The position numbers were made by a program, and so were the translations under genes. Below the pieces are notes generated by a model. It saw only the letters and a program-made list of their open reading frames with translations. It made no database searches and was not told the origin of the DNA. Positions 1-11,556 of a stretch of 64,000 bases of DNA are shown here, in pieces (position 1 is the first letter of the stretch; every line of letters starts with the position of its first letter). The DNA comes from Excoecaria cochinchinensis (Eukaryota; Streptophyta; Magnoliopsida; Malpighiales; Euphorbiaceae), in contig CANTUQ010000073.1 in the NCBI GenBank assembly GCA_947683425.1, forward strand, positions 16,392,001-16,456,000, in the 5' to 3' direction.

Positions 1-3000
1 CAGTGGAATCAATATCAAAAATTGATGGAATATGATCGTGTTCATGCATGTTGAAATCATTAGAAACATCGCACAAGTAAGAGAAATCATTTGCCTTATT
101 AATAATATTATAATTATCATTTACATCATAAAAAAGTTCTGGGATGAAAAGACAATCTAAGCTAGAGTCTTCTTCTGCCTCCCTAGAGGTTGATGCTGCT
201 ATAGCTTGCTCATTGGCTTCCTGATTTGGCAGAGGCCCTTCAGGTATGTCCGAGGAAATCTTTAAATCCCCCATCTTCAGTTCTATTTCTGTCATCTTCT
301 CTTTCCCTTTCAGCCTGGCAAATAACATCTTCTCGGTGACAACCTCTTCGGGCTCGCATCTGTCCCAAGCAATGCACTGAGTCATGACCTCTTCATCCCA
401 GAAGTTCTCAGCGGTCTTGATAACCCCGACATCCCAGTCAAATACATCGTTGAAGATCTCAAATCCGGGGACAATTCTCCCATTCACCCACTGCGGCTCA
501 TCTTCACCAGTATAAGCGCACATTGAGGATGCGGGCACAAAGCTTTCTGAAATGTGAGGGATCTTATCTGCCATCCTCTTCTTGCTAAAACTGCCTCTGT
601 ACCCCAGACCCTTCCGGTTCTTCTGACCTCAAGTGGTGATTGCAGTCTGCTGCCCCTGAGAGTTTCTACCCAAACCAGCCCCAGGGAGATAGTGCATCTT
701 TTTCATCATGTTAACCACAGCTGGATTATCCACTAACCCGTGTTCTTCTCCTATCATTGACACGTGGAAACCGCTGAAGGGCTGATTAGCAATTTCAAGA
801 GCTGACACCTGATTCTCTCTGGCCGCCTTAATAGTTATCACCTCCCCTTCGTGCGGGAACTTTATCATTTGGTGCAGCGTGGATGGTACTCCTCCTAATC
901 TGTGAAACCAAGGCCTCCCAAGCAGGGGTGAGAAATTAGCTGGGATGGGCAGAACCACAAACTCTACTTCTACCTCAATGGGTCCCGTCTTGACCAGGGT
1001 CTTGAATGTTCCCGAGGCTTGCCTTCTTGAATTATCATAGGCTGTAATCGTCAAGTCTGATTCTCTGAGCGTATCCTCACTCAATCCAAAAGCCTGAAGG
1101 GCTATCAGAGAGCAAACATTGATAGAAGATCCATCATCTACCATAACGCAAGCGGTGTCCTTGTCGTTAATCTGTGCTTTGATGTATAGAGGTCGGTTAT
1201 GATCCTGGCCCTCGACTGGCAGGTCGGCATAGGAAAAAACCAATCTCCCACCCGATCCTCCTTTAACTAGACCCAGAAGTTCTGATGGGGAAATTGTGGT
1301 GGCAACAATGGACTCAGTCAAAGCCTCTACCACTTTCTGCTTGTGAGAAGGGGACTGTCTTAAAAGATCCCAAATGGATATCTGAGCTGCGGTCTTCTTC
1401 AACTGCTTAATAATCTGGTTCTCCTCTGGCTCTTTTTCCGTCGATGGCTGCGCTGGTTCCGTTACCCTCATAATCTCAGGGACCACTCTCCCACTTCTTG
1501 TCACATCCCCTACCTCTTCTCAATCCTCATCAGATCTCCACAAGTCAGAGCTCATCTCTCCTTCCTCTTCGGCCTCTCCACCGCTCTCACTGCTTGACCA
1601 ACAATCAATGGTTGCCACTACTGCTCTTTCCTATCTATCCTCAGAACAAACAATAGCAATACTCTCGCTCCCATATAAATCCTACAGCACGCACCACTCT
1701 GGCAAGCTGGATCCGACCATAAACACTGGTGGTGGCACGGCATTATAACCAGGCTTCTTCTTGTCTTCCCTCTTCTCCGTGTCGAAAATCTGCTTGTCAT
1801 CAATCAGATCTTGAATAGAGTGCCTCAGCGCCTTACACTTGTCTGTTAGATGGCCTGTGTGCTGATGAAATGCATAGTATTCATTGTCCTTATAACCTGG
1901 CTTCCCTTGCGTCATAGCAGACCTAAGAGCCAAAGGTTGCAACTTTCCTTCTTTCATCAACCTTCTTAAGACCCAAGACAGTGGTCTTCCTAAGTTCGAA
2001 AACTTCCTCGGGGTAGTTGTGCCAGTAGCAGACACCTCAACCGTTCTTCTGGTGCTACCACTAGGACCAGTTGGCCTACTGGTTCCTTGATCGGTATTAG
2101 CTCTCTTTGCAAAATTATCATTGTTAGCTTTCCAAGCCAGGAACTTTCCCTCTGCCTCAATGGCTAAGTCTTTCAGAGATTCCCAATCCTTAAACCCTTT
2201 CATCTTCAAGCCATCCTTTAAATACGGGCTTGCGTTCTTGATAAACAGGCAGATCTGGTCTTGGGTGTCTGGCTTTCTTTGCATTTCCATTACCCTATTC
2301 CGCCAGCGGGTGAGATAGTCGTGAAAAGATTCCCCGGCCTTCTGCTGGAGCAATTCAAGATCTTTAAGAGTCACCTCCATCCTGATGTTGCAATCATATT
2401 GCCTCAAGAACTCCTCTGTGAGTAGATCCCAATCTTCCTTAGTTCGACATCGAGGCTATGGTACCAATCGATGGCAGGGCCAGTCAGACTCAAGCAAAAG
2501 TACTCCACTTTCTGCCTCTTAGACAAAGTGGTCCCTTTCATGACCAGAAAGTATTGCTTCACATGGGCAGTCGGGTCAGAGGTACCGTCAAATTTTGGCA
2601 TGTCAGGCATCTTGAAATTGTAAGGAATCGGGTCTTCTCCCTCCAGTTCCTTATCCTCCGGGTTCATTCCCTGACCTCTACTCAGCATACGGGCCATGGC
2701 TTCAAACCTCTGTTCCATCTTCTTCAGAATAAACTCATCAGTTTGGGGTGCCTTCCCTCTCTCAGATACAGAACTCATTTTATCGTCTTCGTCATCCCTG
2801 TCATCATCTACCCTCAGCACTGGTCTTCTTCTCTGTCCTCCCGAAGCTACTGACCTCAGCTCTATTGGCGGCGGCCGAACAGGCTCTTCTTGCCTCTCAG
2901 CTCTTTCTTCTTCTCGCTCATTCTGTCTCACGGGAGGAGGAGGTGGTGGATTCTGCGGAGCATTCTGTTGTGCCAAAGCAGTTAGCATGTTCATCATTCT

Positions 3001-3212
3001 GCCCTCAAATTCCTCAAATCGTCGGCCCACTTCTTCCGTAATCATGGCCTTGGTGGCATCATCTCCCCTAGGTGAATTTGCCATCTCAGACACGGTACAG
3101 CTGACTTCCGGTAAGATCTCTGAAAGGCCCTCTCTACCTGGCAGCTCAGATTTAAGAACTCGGATCAATCGTCCGGTAAACGATCTAGTCCACCTGGGTA
3201 GATCTATGATGG
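1..3212 (-). pseudogene. gag-pro: gag-protease polyprotein remnant of Tat element A1 (frameshift and stops)
   Basis: Gag probably starts at the Met at 3084 (MANSPRGDD), which aligns with MANPSNESD in the copy at 55481; similarity extends upstream to 3212. Capsid-like gag covers 3084-1850 and holds a knuckle related to CX2HX4HX4C (AFHQHTGHLTDKC), whose first Cys is a Tyr here. A one-base deletion near 2435-2455 shifts the frame after DWYH. Further stops lie near 1682, 1631, 1520 and 626. The retropepsin motif VDDGSS lies near 1135, followed by a G-patch-like segment (GAGLGRNSQG, then KNRKGLGY) at about 720-590. From 628 to 1 the frame is open and matches the protease-RT linker of the fuller copy. 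The protein cannot be made whole. Several of the stops correspond to CGA or CAG codons in the relative. Confidence 0.87.
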
Positions 3213-3977
3213 CTGCAGGGGCAAGGCGTTAGATATGATGCATGGAATGCAGATGCAGTGCGTGGTCGTCATATGCAACACCCATAAAACACAAGCAAGC
3301 AAGTAGGTCCTTCCACCCTTATTTTTCCTACACACATGGTCGCGCGGTCTCTTTCCTAGGCGGGATTAGCCCAAGGGTCAGCAGGGGACCCAGTGGACAC
3401 ACATGTTGTACAGCGAAAAGCCGACAGCATGACACTCCTATGCTAATGTACAAGCGAATAGATAATGATCATCATGTATTTGGATATTCCAAAAATTTTG
3501 ACATGACCCTGCCGGGGCATGAAAGCCTCTGGCTAGGTTGCCAAGCAAGACATCTGGACTCACCCAATACATGAGGATCCATACAGCAAGTATAGAGTTA
3601 CGGTTCATATCACCTATGGAAAGTAGCTACGGCCATTACATGAGCTTTGGACAAGGGAGATGTTACTTTAGGGCTACCCAAGCATGATCCCTGCCGACAG
3701 GTCTAGCTCATCACGAGCATAACGACCGATCGGGTCATCATTTTGATATACCATTGAGGTACGAGGCTTGGGCTGGTGATTATCCTTAACACTTCCCTAA
3801 ATTGAGTGAAAATAGGGTCGTGCTTCAGGAACGCACCGGGGCTAATAGAGGGACCAAACTAGCATATTCTAAGGCTCTAATGGGATGCAAATGCAAATGA
3901 GAAAAAGCGAATTTATGAATTAAACTTTGATCATAAATGTTAAATGAGGTATTTTCAAATCGAAGTCTCGGACCATA
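3213..3977 (-). other. 5' untranslated leader of A1
   Basis: This stretch has no credible gene. It aligns with the leader of the + strand copy at 54561-55325: a stretch with TCGTTATGCTCGTGATGAGC and the CGGTGCATTCTTGAAGCACGA-like segment are shared. At its inner end both copies show a pyrimidine-rich tract ending in CAG exactly where coding similarity begins, with CTAAC just upstream in this copy, which looks like a splice acceptor. Confidence 0.7.
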
Positions 3978-3996
3978 AGTCCCCAGCGGAGTCACC
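3978..3996 (-). promoter_or_regulatory. Primer binding site of A1 (tRNA-Arg type)
   Basis: On the minus strand the sequence TGGTGACTCCGCTGGGGAC follows the LTR end CACA by one base. It is complementary, with one mismatch in the CCA-proximal part, to a plant tRNA-Arg 3' end (CCCCAGCGGAGTCGCCA). This primer type is known from Tat/Ogre elements. Confidence 0.85.
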
Positions 3997-4974
3997 ACTG
4001 TGACGCGCGCCGGAGTCCCTCGGCCGCCCCTATGACCGCCCGCTTCAGGGCAATCGGGCAATTGAGGGTCCGCTAACAGCTTGCAATGAATTGCAAGTGC
4101 GTCTATGTTGGGCAACAAGGAGGTTTCATGGAGTCGCCACCCAATAGAACATTGGGAAAGTTTCTCTCGCCTCGGAGAGCCTAAGACTGCGCGTAGTATC
4201 CATTTTGGGCCAACCAAAGGGGTCTTAGAGGGTGAACCTCTCGCCCTAAGGAGCCTAGGATTAACGCAAAAATCTCGTGACACAAGAGGTGTCTTGGAGG
4301 GTAAACCTCTCGCCTCTTTGAGCCCAAAGACCAGAGATGGGTTCGGGACTTCTCATCTATTTCTACCTCGATTATTTTATGATTAAATTTTAATTATCAT
4401 TAATTTGCTCTCTCTCCACACAATGCAATTGATTAAAGGCGCATTTATTCACATTTGGAAAGCAGTAAATGAGCAAGTAATGAAAGCAATAAATTACAAT
4501 AATACAAGGAGCGGAATACAACTCCCTTTTATAAATGTGCGATACATACACAAATCGGGGCATTGCTTATTTTGAGGACTTTGGTCCTCGCATGCATCAT
4601 TATCAAAATGGATATTTTTATTGTGAGGATTTTTATTGGATAAAAATAGGACATTGGGTCCTTATGTTTATAAAAACCTCTTTTTATTGAATATAAAACA
4701 TTAATTAATTTTTATATTTAATGGGATGCAAAAAGGGCATACTCATGTGCATAAAATAATTAATGAATAAACAAATAAAGGAAATAACCAAGAAGGTTAG
4801 AAAACTAAACCGGACGGAATCCTCCGAGCATGGTAGATCGCCCCTCGAGCTCAGGATAGTCCAAGAAAATCAATATATGCTCACAGAAGGTTAAAAGATG
4901 TTAATACATGAAAGCTCAACATAATGAAGTCAAAAAGACTTGAAAGAAATAGAAAATATTTGGAAACGTGGAGA

Positions 4975-5125
4975 CAGGACCCAGCGACGGCCTCTGTCGA
5001 GTGACCGACGGGCGTCAGTCAAAGTGACCAACGTGTCCCGTCGCTCACTCAAGAGAGAGGGCGTTTGTGAGTGGGGTGACCGATGGGCATCGGTGAAATA
5101 GATGACCCGTCGGTCACCACTGCCT
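4975..5125. repeat. Second dyad block in A1 LTR
   Basis: GC-rich island in an AT-rich LTR. It contains GACCGACGGGCGTC (about 5009-5022) and ACCGATGGGCATCGGT (about 5079-5094), both self-complementary around a central GG, and the half-sites CCGTCGCTCACT and CCCGTCGGTCACC. A block of the same type lies at the comparable place in the A2 LTR (13080-13205). Confidence 0.75.
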
Positions 5126-5624
5126 CCGAAAATAAACAGTAAAAAACTCTCTTTTTCAAAGCAAAATTGGGTTTTTATCACAAAATGAGATGAAAAGAAT
5201 CAAAATAAAGAAAAGTGAAAGCAAAAAGCCAAAAGAACAGCAAAAATGAAGAATAAAGATGAAATAACACGGAGAATAAGTCCGAAATATTTACCCTCAA
5301 ATAATGTTTTAGTGAGATTCTTGGTGTCGATTAGAGTCCCGTGCGCTCCACGAGAAACGAAATGAAACGAAAGGTCGGGAAAGAGGAAAATAGATTGTTT
5401 CCTTCTTAACCCTTCAAAAAGATTGACTTTTGAATCAAAAACCCAAAGAAAACTAATTAGTTTTAGTTCCTTTTTAACGGTTTGATCCTCAAATTAAAAG
5501 AAATTTCTTGATGTGTGTTTGTTTGCTGGGAGAGAGAGAAAATGCACTTGAAATTTGGCAGAGTTTCCCCTTTTGAAAATTTTTGGAACCCTTTTTAGGA
5601 AGAAATTCAAACCTTTTATAGGCC

Positions 5625-5865
5625 AGGCACGACCAACGGGCGTCGGATGTGGAGACGAGCGTCGGAAGAATCCTTCTGACATAAGGATTCATCCGACGGC
5701 CCTGCCATTTCCACCGACGGGCGTCGGAGAGGTTGCGTGCTCTGGGAAATCAGCTGGCGTGCTCCGGAAGAAGCGGATCCATCCGACGGGCGTCGAAAAA
5801 ACCATAGGCCGTCTGTGACCCCAAGCGACGGGCTGGCCTCTCACAGACGGGCTAGCCGTCTGTAG
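5625..5865. repeat. Main dyad block in A1 LTR
   Basis: About 240 bp with reiterated CCGACGGGCGTCGG-type dyads (near 5630, 5735 and 5785), plus ACAGACGGGCTAGCCGTCTGT, a dyad with nine-base arms, at about 5843-5863. It starts about 190 bp from the LTR 5' end. Confidence 0.8.
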
Positions 5866-6052
5866 AGGAAAAAATACTTTTTGACTCAAAAATTCCCGTT
5901 TTTCCCCCTCTGCCTACAAAAGGTGAAAAGACTCATTTCTCGTGGAGCATGGGACTAAAATCTCTGAATCCAAACCGTTTGTAGAGGCTCGGATACTGAT
6001 TTCATCATAGGGTAATCTCTGATCAGGACCGCTCCGGGACACGGTGCCTACA

Positions 6053-9011
6053 ATAACCTTCAACCCAATTGTAAAGAGATACTTGAGACCTCTCTACCAT
6101 GAAAAGTTCTATCCAAATATATCTTACATCTTTGACCATTGGCTTTAAATAATTCTCCTTTATCATTTTTAAGTTCCAAATAACCATGGCCAAGTACTTA
6201 CATCACCTCAAAAGGTCCACTCCACCTTGATCTCAATTTTCAAGGAAACAACTTTAACCTAGAATTGAAAAGAAGCACTTTATCTCCCACCTTGAAATTC
6301 TTATATCTTATGTGAGCATCATGCCATTTCTTAGATATCTCTTTATAGATCCTTGCATTTTCATATGACGTAAGATATAATTCATCAAGTTCATTCAATT
6401 GTAAACATCTTTTCACACTAGCCTCCTTAATGTCATAATTTAATGCCCTAATGGCCCAATAAGCTCTATGTTCTAACTCAATAGGCAAATGGCATGCTTT
6501 CCCATACACTAACCTATATGGTGACATCCCAATAGGTGTTTTGAATGCAGTGCGATATGCCCAAAGTGTATCATCTAATTTGTGTGCTCAATCTTTCCTA
6601 GAGTTAGAAACTATTTTTTCTAATATCCACTTAAGCTCTCTATTGGAAACCTTTACTTGACCACTAGTTTGAGGATGATAAGGAGTAGCTACCCTATGAT
6701 GCACACCATACTTATGCAATAGTGAAGCAAATAAGCGATTAATGAAATGCGTACCTCCATCACTTATGATAGCTCGTGGCACTCCAAACCTTGAAAAGAG
6801 TTTCTTCAAAAACTTTATCACCACCTTTGAATCATTGGTTGGTAATGCTTTAGCTTCGACCCATTTTGAGACATAATCTACCCCAACCAATATATAATTT
6901 TGCCCAAAAGATGTAGGAAAACGACCCATGAAATCTATCCCCCACACATCAAATATTTCAACCTCTAAAATGCTATTGAAAGGCATCTCATCTCTCTTCC
7001 CAATATTACCAACCCTTTGACACCTATCACATTGAGCTACCAAAGTCCTAGCATCATGAAATAGAGTAGGCTAATAAAAACCACACTCAAGCACACAAAA
7101 AGCATTTTTTGTACTGTTATTATGACTCGAATACAAAGAAGAATGGCAATGTGTCAAGATGTTCACAAATTCTTCCTCACTCACACACCTATGAATTACA
7201 CCATCCCCACCTATCTTAAACAAATAGGGCTCCTCCCAAAGGTAATTCTTTACATCACTAAAGAACTTTTTCCTTTGTTGCTATGTCAAACCATGAGGTA
7301 CAATCCGTGCAGCAAGAAAGTTAGCAAAATCTGCATACCATGGCACATGCACTTGTTCAATGTACATTAAAGACTCATCCGAAAAGGATTCATTTATTTC
7401 ATTTCTATCCCCTATAGGTCCTTCATCATTTTCTAATCTTGACAAGTGATCAGCCACTAAGTTTTCAGAACCTTTCTTATCTCTAATTTCAAGGTCAAAT
7501 TCTTGTAACAAAAGAACCCAACGTATGAGACGAGGTTTAGCATCTCTCTTGGCAAATAAATACCTAAGGGCTGCATGATCGGTATAGACTATGACTTTAA
7601 ATCTTAACAAGTAAGACCTAAATTTATCACATGCATAAACGACAGCTAACATTTCTTTTTCAGTTGTGGTGTAATTCAATTGAGGTGGTGATAATGTATG
7701 GCTAGCATAATAAATGACATACAAATTCTTACCTTGACGTTGACCTAACACGCATCCTACTGTAAGGTCACTTGCATCACACATGATTTCAAAAGGTAAA
7801 CTCCAATATGGAGAAGTGATTATAGGTGCACTAACAAGAGTTTTCTTTAATTCTTCAAAAGCATTCATACATGCATGAGAAAAGTCAAAAGGCATATCTT
7901 TAACCAACAAGTTAGTTAAAGGCTTAGCAATCAAAGAAAAATCCTTTATAAACCTCCTATAGAATCCAGCATGCCCTAAAAAGGATCTAACATCCTTAAG
8001 TGTAGTAGGTGGAGGTAATTTCTCTATCAATTCAGTTTTTGCTCTATTAACCTCTATACCTCTACTTGAAACCTTATGACCTAGAACTATCCCTTCTTCT
8101 ACCATAAAATGGCACTTTTCCCAATTAAGTACCAAGTTAGTCTCCTCACATCTAGCTAAGACTCTATCTAGGTTACTCAAGCGCAACCTAAAAGAGTCAC
8201 CATAAACTAAAAAATCATCCATGAATACTTCCATTATTTCTTCTATTAAGTCCCCAAAAATTAAAGTTATGAACCTTTGAAAAGCGGTTGGTGCATTACA
8301 TAGCCCAAAAGGCATTCTTCTATAGGAAAAGGACCCATAAGGACACGTGAATGTAGTCTTTTCTTGGTCACTAGAGTACATGAATATTTGAAAATACCCT
8401 GAAAATCCATCTAAGAAACAATAATGAGAATGGCCAGTTATCCTCTCTAACATTTGATCAATGAATGGCAAAGGAAAATGATCTTTCCTAGTAGCAGAAT
8501 TTAACTTTCTATAGTCAATATAAACCATCCAACCCGTGGTGGTTCTAGTAGGAATCAAATTCCCATTCTCATTTCTAACCACAGTCATTCCTCCCTTCTT
8601 AGGTACACAATGTATAGGACTCACCCATGCACTATCCGAAATCGGATAGATGATCCCAGCATCTAATAACTTGATGACTTCCTTTTTAACTACCTTTTTC
8701 ATATTTGGGTTAAACCTTCTTTATCTATTAGCCTTAGGTTGACAATCATCTACAATGTCAATTCTATGCATCACTCCATTAGGACTAATTCCCTTTAAAA
8801 CAGAAATTTGCCAACCTATACTCTTAATCCTCTTCCTAACAACTGCTAATAACAAATATTCTTGCTTAGTAGTGAGATTGTTAGAAACAATAATAGGTAA
8901 AGTGCTATTTGAACCAAGAAATGCATACCTCAAATGGCTTGTTAGTTCTTTCAATTCCATATTAGGAGGACTTATAATGGAAGGTGGCAAAGGTGCCTCA
9001 TTTCTATACAA
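6053..9011 (-). pseudogene. pol: Athila pol remnant (RT, RNase H, integrase)
   Basis: Pieces 8721-9011, 7281-8702, 6588-7043 and 6240-6527 all lie in one reading frame and are separated only by stops. RT motifs are visible: FLDGFSGYFQ, RRMPFGLCNAPTAFQ and the catalytic VFMDDFLVYG (about 8215). RNase H follows (IMCDASDLTVG; HAALRYL), with the Athila signature VPWYADFANF before the integrase. Integrase has CDRCQR of its zinc finger, WGIDFMG and IISDGGTHF with the two Asp residues, and the Glu region QTSGQVKVSN. Stops near 9045, 8720, 7281, 7073, 6588 and 6196 replace Gln or Trp codons judged from the family. The C-terminal part ends at the A1 insertion. Confidence 0.87.
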
Positions 9012-9841
9012 AAGTTCTGGCTTTAAGCTCTTTTTCTCCTCCTCCTAATGAACTTCTTCCTCAATGTTGACCTCCTCTTGACCTGCATCATCCAATACTT
9101 CCAAAACACAAGCATCAATGACATCAATTTTCATGCACACATTCTCATCCATGGGGTATTTGAGTGCTTTATCCATGTGATAATCTACACTATCCTCCCC
9201 CACTCTTAAAACCAAAGTTCCTTCATAGACATCAACTAAAGCCCTACCAGTTCTCATGAAAGGTCTTCCTAAAATCAATGGGCATTTTACATCATATGCA
9301 AAGTCCAAAATCACAAAATCAGCAGGCAAAATGAATTTATCCACTTTAACTAGCACATCTTCTACTATACCATATGGTTTCTTAATTGATTGGTCAACCA
9401 ATTGCAATACCATTAAGGTAGGTTTAATATAATCCAAACCTAACTTCTTAAAGATTGATAATGGCATAAGATTAATGCTTGCCCCCAAATCACATAAACA
9501 CTTAGGAAATTCAATATCCCCCAAAGTACAAGGAATATTGAAAGTCCCATTATCTTTAAGCTTAGTAGGCACATTGTTAGTGATTACTGAACTACATGCT
9601 TCAGTCAAGTCAACTGTAGACACATCTTCCCAACTTCTTTTCTTAGAAATTAAATCTTTAAGAAACTTTTCATAATTAGGAATTTGAGTAATTGCCTCAA
9701 TAAAATTTAAATTGATATGTAAATGCTTTAATTTATCAATAAAAAATTGAAATAGCTTATCATGGTTTTGCTGCTTTAGGCATTGCAAAAATGGTGGACG
9801 AGGTTGGAAGACTTTTGGAAGGTTAGCCATGGTTGCCCTCT

Positions 9842-9962
9842 CTGTCGCGCTCGCGACATAAGACTCTTCCTCCACTGGTGCGCTCGCGAAGGGGATCGCG
9901 CTTGCGATATTGGCCAGCTTACCCTATGTCACGATCGCGACAGGTGTCGCGCTCGTGACAGA
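9842..9962. repeat. Dyad block inside Athila gag reading frame
   Basis: Contains CTGTCGCGCTCGCGAC (9842-9857), GTGCGCTCGCGAAG, ATCGCGCTTGCGAT, GTCACGATCGCGAC and TGTCGCGCTCGTGACA. All are variants of one self-complementary word. The same word occurs in the Athila LTR (18836) and, as a variant, in the chromovirus LTR (41055). Confidence 0.8.
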
Positions 9963-9965
9963 AGG

Positions 9966-10376
9966 ATCATTTTTTGTCTTCATCTCCTTTTCCTTTAAAA
10001 CCTCATCTTTGTTAATAGAAACAAATTCATTAGTATAGGATTTACCTGACCTTAATTTAATTGCCTTGAGATGTTCCCTTGGATTTTCCTCCGTATTACT
10101 TGGTAGGTTTTCTTATAATCGGCTAGGTAATGCTTTTGCAATTTGCCCTAATTGAATCTCCAAGTTATGGATAGATGAGGCATGATTTTTAGTGATTTGA
10201 TCAAACTTTGTCTCTAACCTCTTTTGGTTCTCTTCTTGTGAATTAAATTTTAAATTTATGCCCTCTAAGAACCTATCCATCTTAACTTCCCAAGCTCCAA
10301 ATCTATCTTGAGGTTGTTGAAACCCTACACCTCTATTCTAATTACTAGTATTCCCCCATGAAAAATTCGAATGGTT
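9966..10376 (-). other. Gag linker, degenerate
   Basis: This is the part of the Athila gag between the zinc knuckle and the dyad block. On the minus strand it encodes low-complexity, charged sequence with stops. I see no separate gene. Confidence 0.55.
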
Positions 10377-11532
10377 TCACCAACCAGGGTTATAAGTGTT
10401 GGAATATGGATTACCACGCCCTTGTCCTTGGATAAAGCTCACTTGTTCTTCCGTACTTTCCATCCCCAAATAACAAACTTCACTAGCATGACCTTGTTGA
10501 CCACAAATGGTGCATGTAATTTGTGGATTTCCTCCCATACCTAAGCTATTAATCTTATGAGTTAATGCCTCCACTTGTGCTTGCAATGCCACCACAGATT
10601 CAAGTGAATGTACCCCTCTACCATTTGAAGAATTCAATTCCCTTGTGCTTTCTATTGGCCACATACAATTATTCATCGATATCTCCTCAAGTAACTCAAA
10701 TGCAACCTCCATTGTCTTCCTCATAAGAGAACCACCGACTGCATCATCTACTATTCCTCTAGTTATAGGATTCACTCCATTATAAAACATTTGTATAAGC
10801 AATTCCCTTGGAAGGTTGTGATGGGGATAACTTCTCTGCAACTCCTTAAACCTTTCCCATGCTTCATACAAATATTCATTGTCATGTTGCACAAAAGTAG
10901 TGATATCTTTAATAATCTTTGCAGTTTTAGCTAGGGGAAAATACTTAGACAAAAATGCTTGATCCAATTGGTCCCAAGTTGTAATAGACCCTCTAGTAAG
11001 TGAATTCAACCAAGCTTTTGCCTTATCCTTTAATGTGAAAGGAAATAGCCTAAGCTTGATTGCATTTGCTGAAACTCCATTGATTTTAAAAGTATCACAT
11101 ATTTCTAAGAAATTTGCCAAATGAGCATTTGGATCCTCATTTGTCAAACCATATAATTGAATACTATTTTGAATCATTTGTAAAAGAGATGGCTTAATTT
11201 CAAATTGATTGGCTTTTACCATTGGCCTTACCACTCCTTATTGAGCCCCATTCAATGCTGGTGTAGCAAAGTCCATCAATCTTGGTGGATTTCCTTCTTC
11301 AGCCATAAATTGTCTCCTATTCTTATTCTTCTTTTTATTGGATTTTTGGTTACTCAAAAGATATCTTTCTATTTCTGGATTAAATTGTTAAAGTTCTTCT
11401 TGAGAACTCCTTGTACTAGGCATAGACTTGAACTATCCAATCCAAACAAAACAAACACACAAAACTAATTAAGTATTATAATCCAAAATCATAAATCAAG
11501 ATTTACAATGGCAATAAATTCAATCATAACTT

Positions 11533-11550
11533 TCCCCGGCAACGGCGCCA
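11533..11550 (-). promoter_or_regulatory. Primer binding site of Athila F (tRNA-Asp type)
   Basis: The minus strand reads TGGCGCCGTTGCCGGGGA, the complement of a plant tRNA-Asp 3' end, six bases after the LTR end. This is the usual Athila primer site. Confidence 0.92.
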
Positions 11551-11556
11551 AAAACT

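Larger units (their letters stand above)
1..6052 (-). mobile_element. Tat-lineage Ty3/gypsy element A1, cut by the left window edge
   Basis: This minus-strand LTR retrotransposon reads from its 5' LTR (3999-6052) through a primer binding site, leader, gag and protease toward RT, and leaves the window before RT. Its encoded protein aligns by eye segment for segment with the fuller + strand copy at 52175-63371. The 5' LTR abuts the Athila pol remnant at 6053, so A1 inserted into that element. The right flank ATAAC (6053-6057) is the expected target duplication; its partner lies outside the window. Lineage is inferred from the fuller copy, which has the second RNase H typical of Tat elements. 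Confidence 0.88.
3999..6052 (-). repeat. 5' LTR of A1 (2054 bp)
   Basis: In minus orientation the LTR starts TGTAGGCACCGTGTCCCGG (6052) and ends GCGCGCGTCACA (3999). It shares the family's start, the segment with CCCAATAGAACATTGGG near the end, and the terminal CCGCCCGCTT...GGGCAATCGGG stretch. It carries two GC-rich dyad blocks (5625-5865 and 4975-5125) with words such as CCGACGGGCGTCGG and ACCGATGGGCATCGGT. No gene is supported inside; short ORFs here are translations of the repeat words. Confidence 0.88.
9045..11423 (-). pseudogene. gag-pro: Athila gag-protease remnant
   Basis: The Met at 11423 (MPSTRSSQEEL) begins a frame that continues in register to 9045, with stops in the first 70 codons and near 9925. 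The retrotransposon gag domain spans about 11200-10800 (KDKAKAWLNSL, WERFKELQRSYP). A zinc knuckle CTICGQQGHASEVC (CX2CX4HX4C) lies near 10510. The aspartyl protease region is at about 9480-9250 (CDLGASINLMP, CPLILGRPFM). Between them, at 9843-9965, a run of Val, Ala, Ser and Thr residues is encoded by dyads of the type TGTCGCG..CGCGACA, an unusual insertion into the linker. The gag-pro and pol frames are the same. Confidence 0.85.

Noticed and set aside
2458..3232. Plus-strand ORFs of 97-178 aa
   Set aside because: Antisense shadows of A1 gag.
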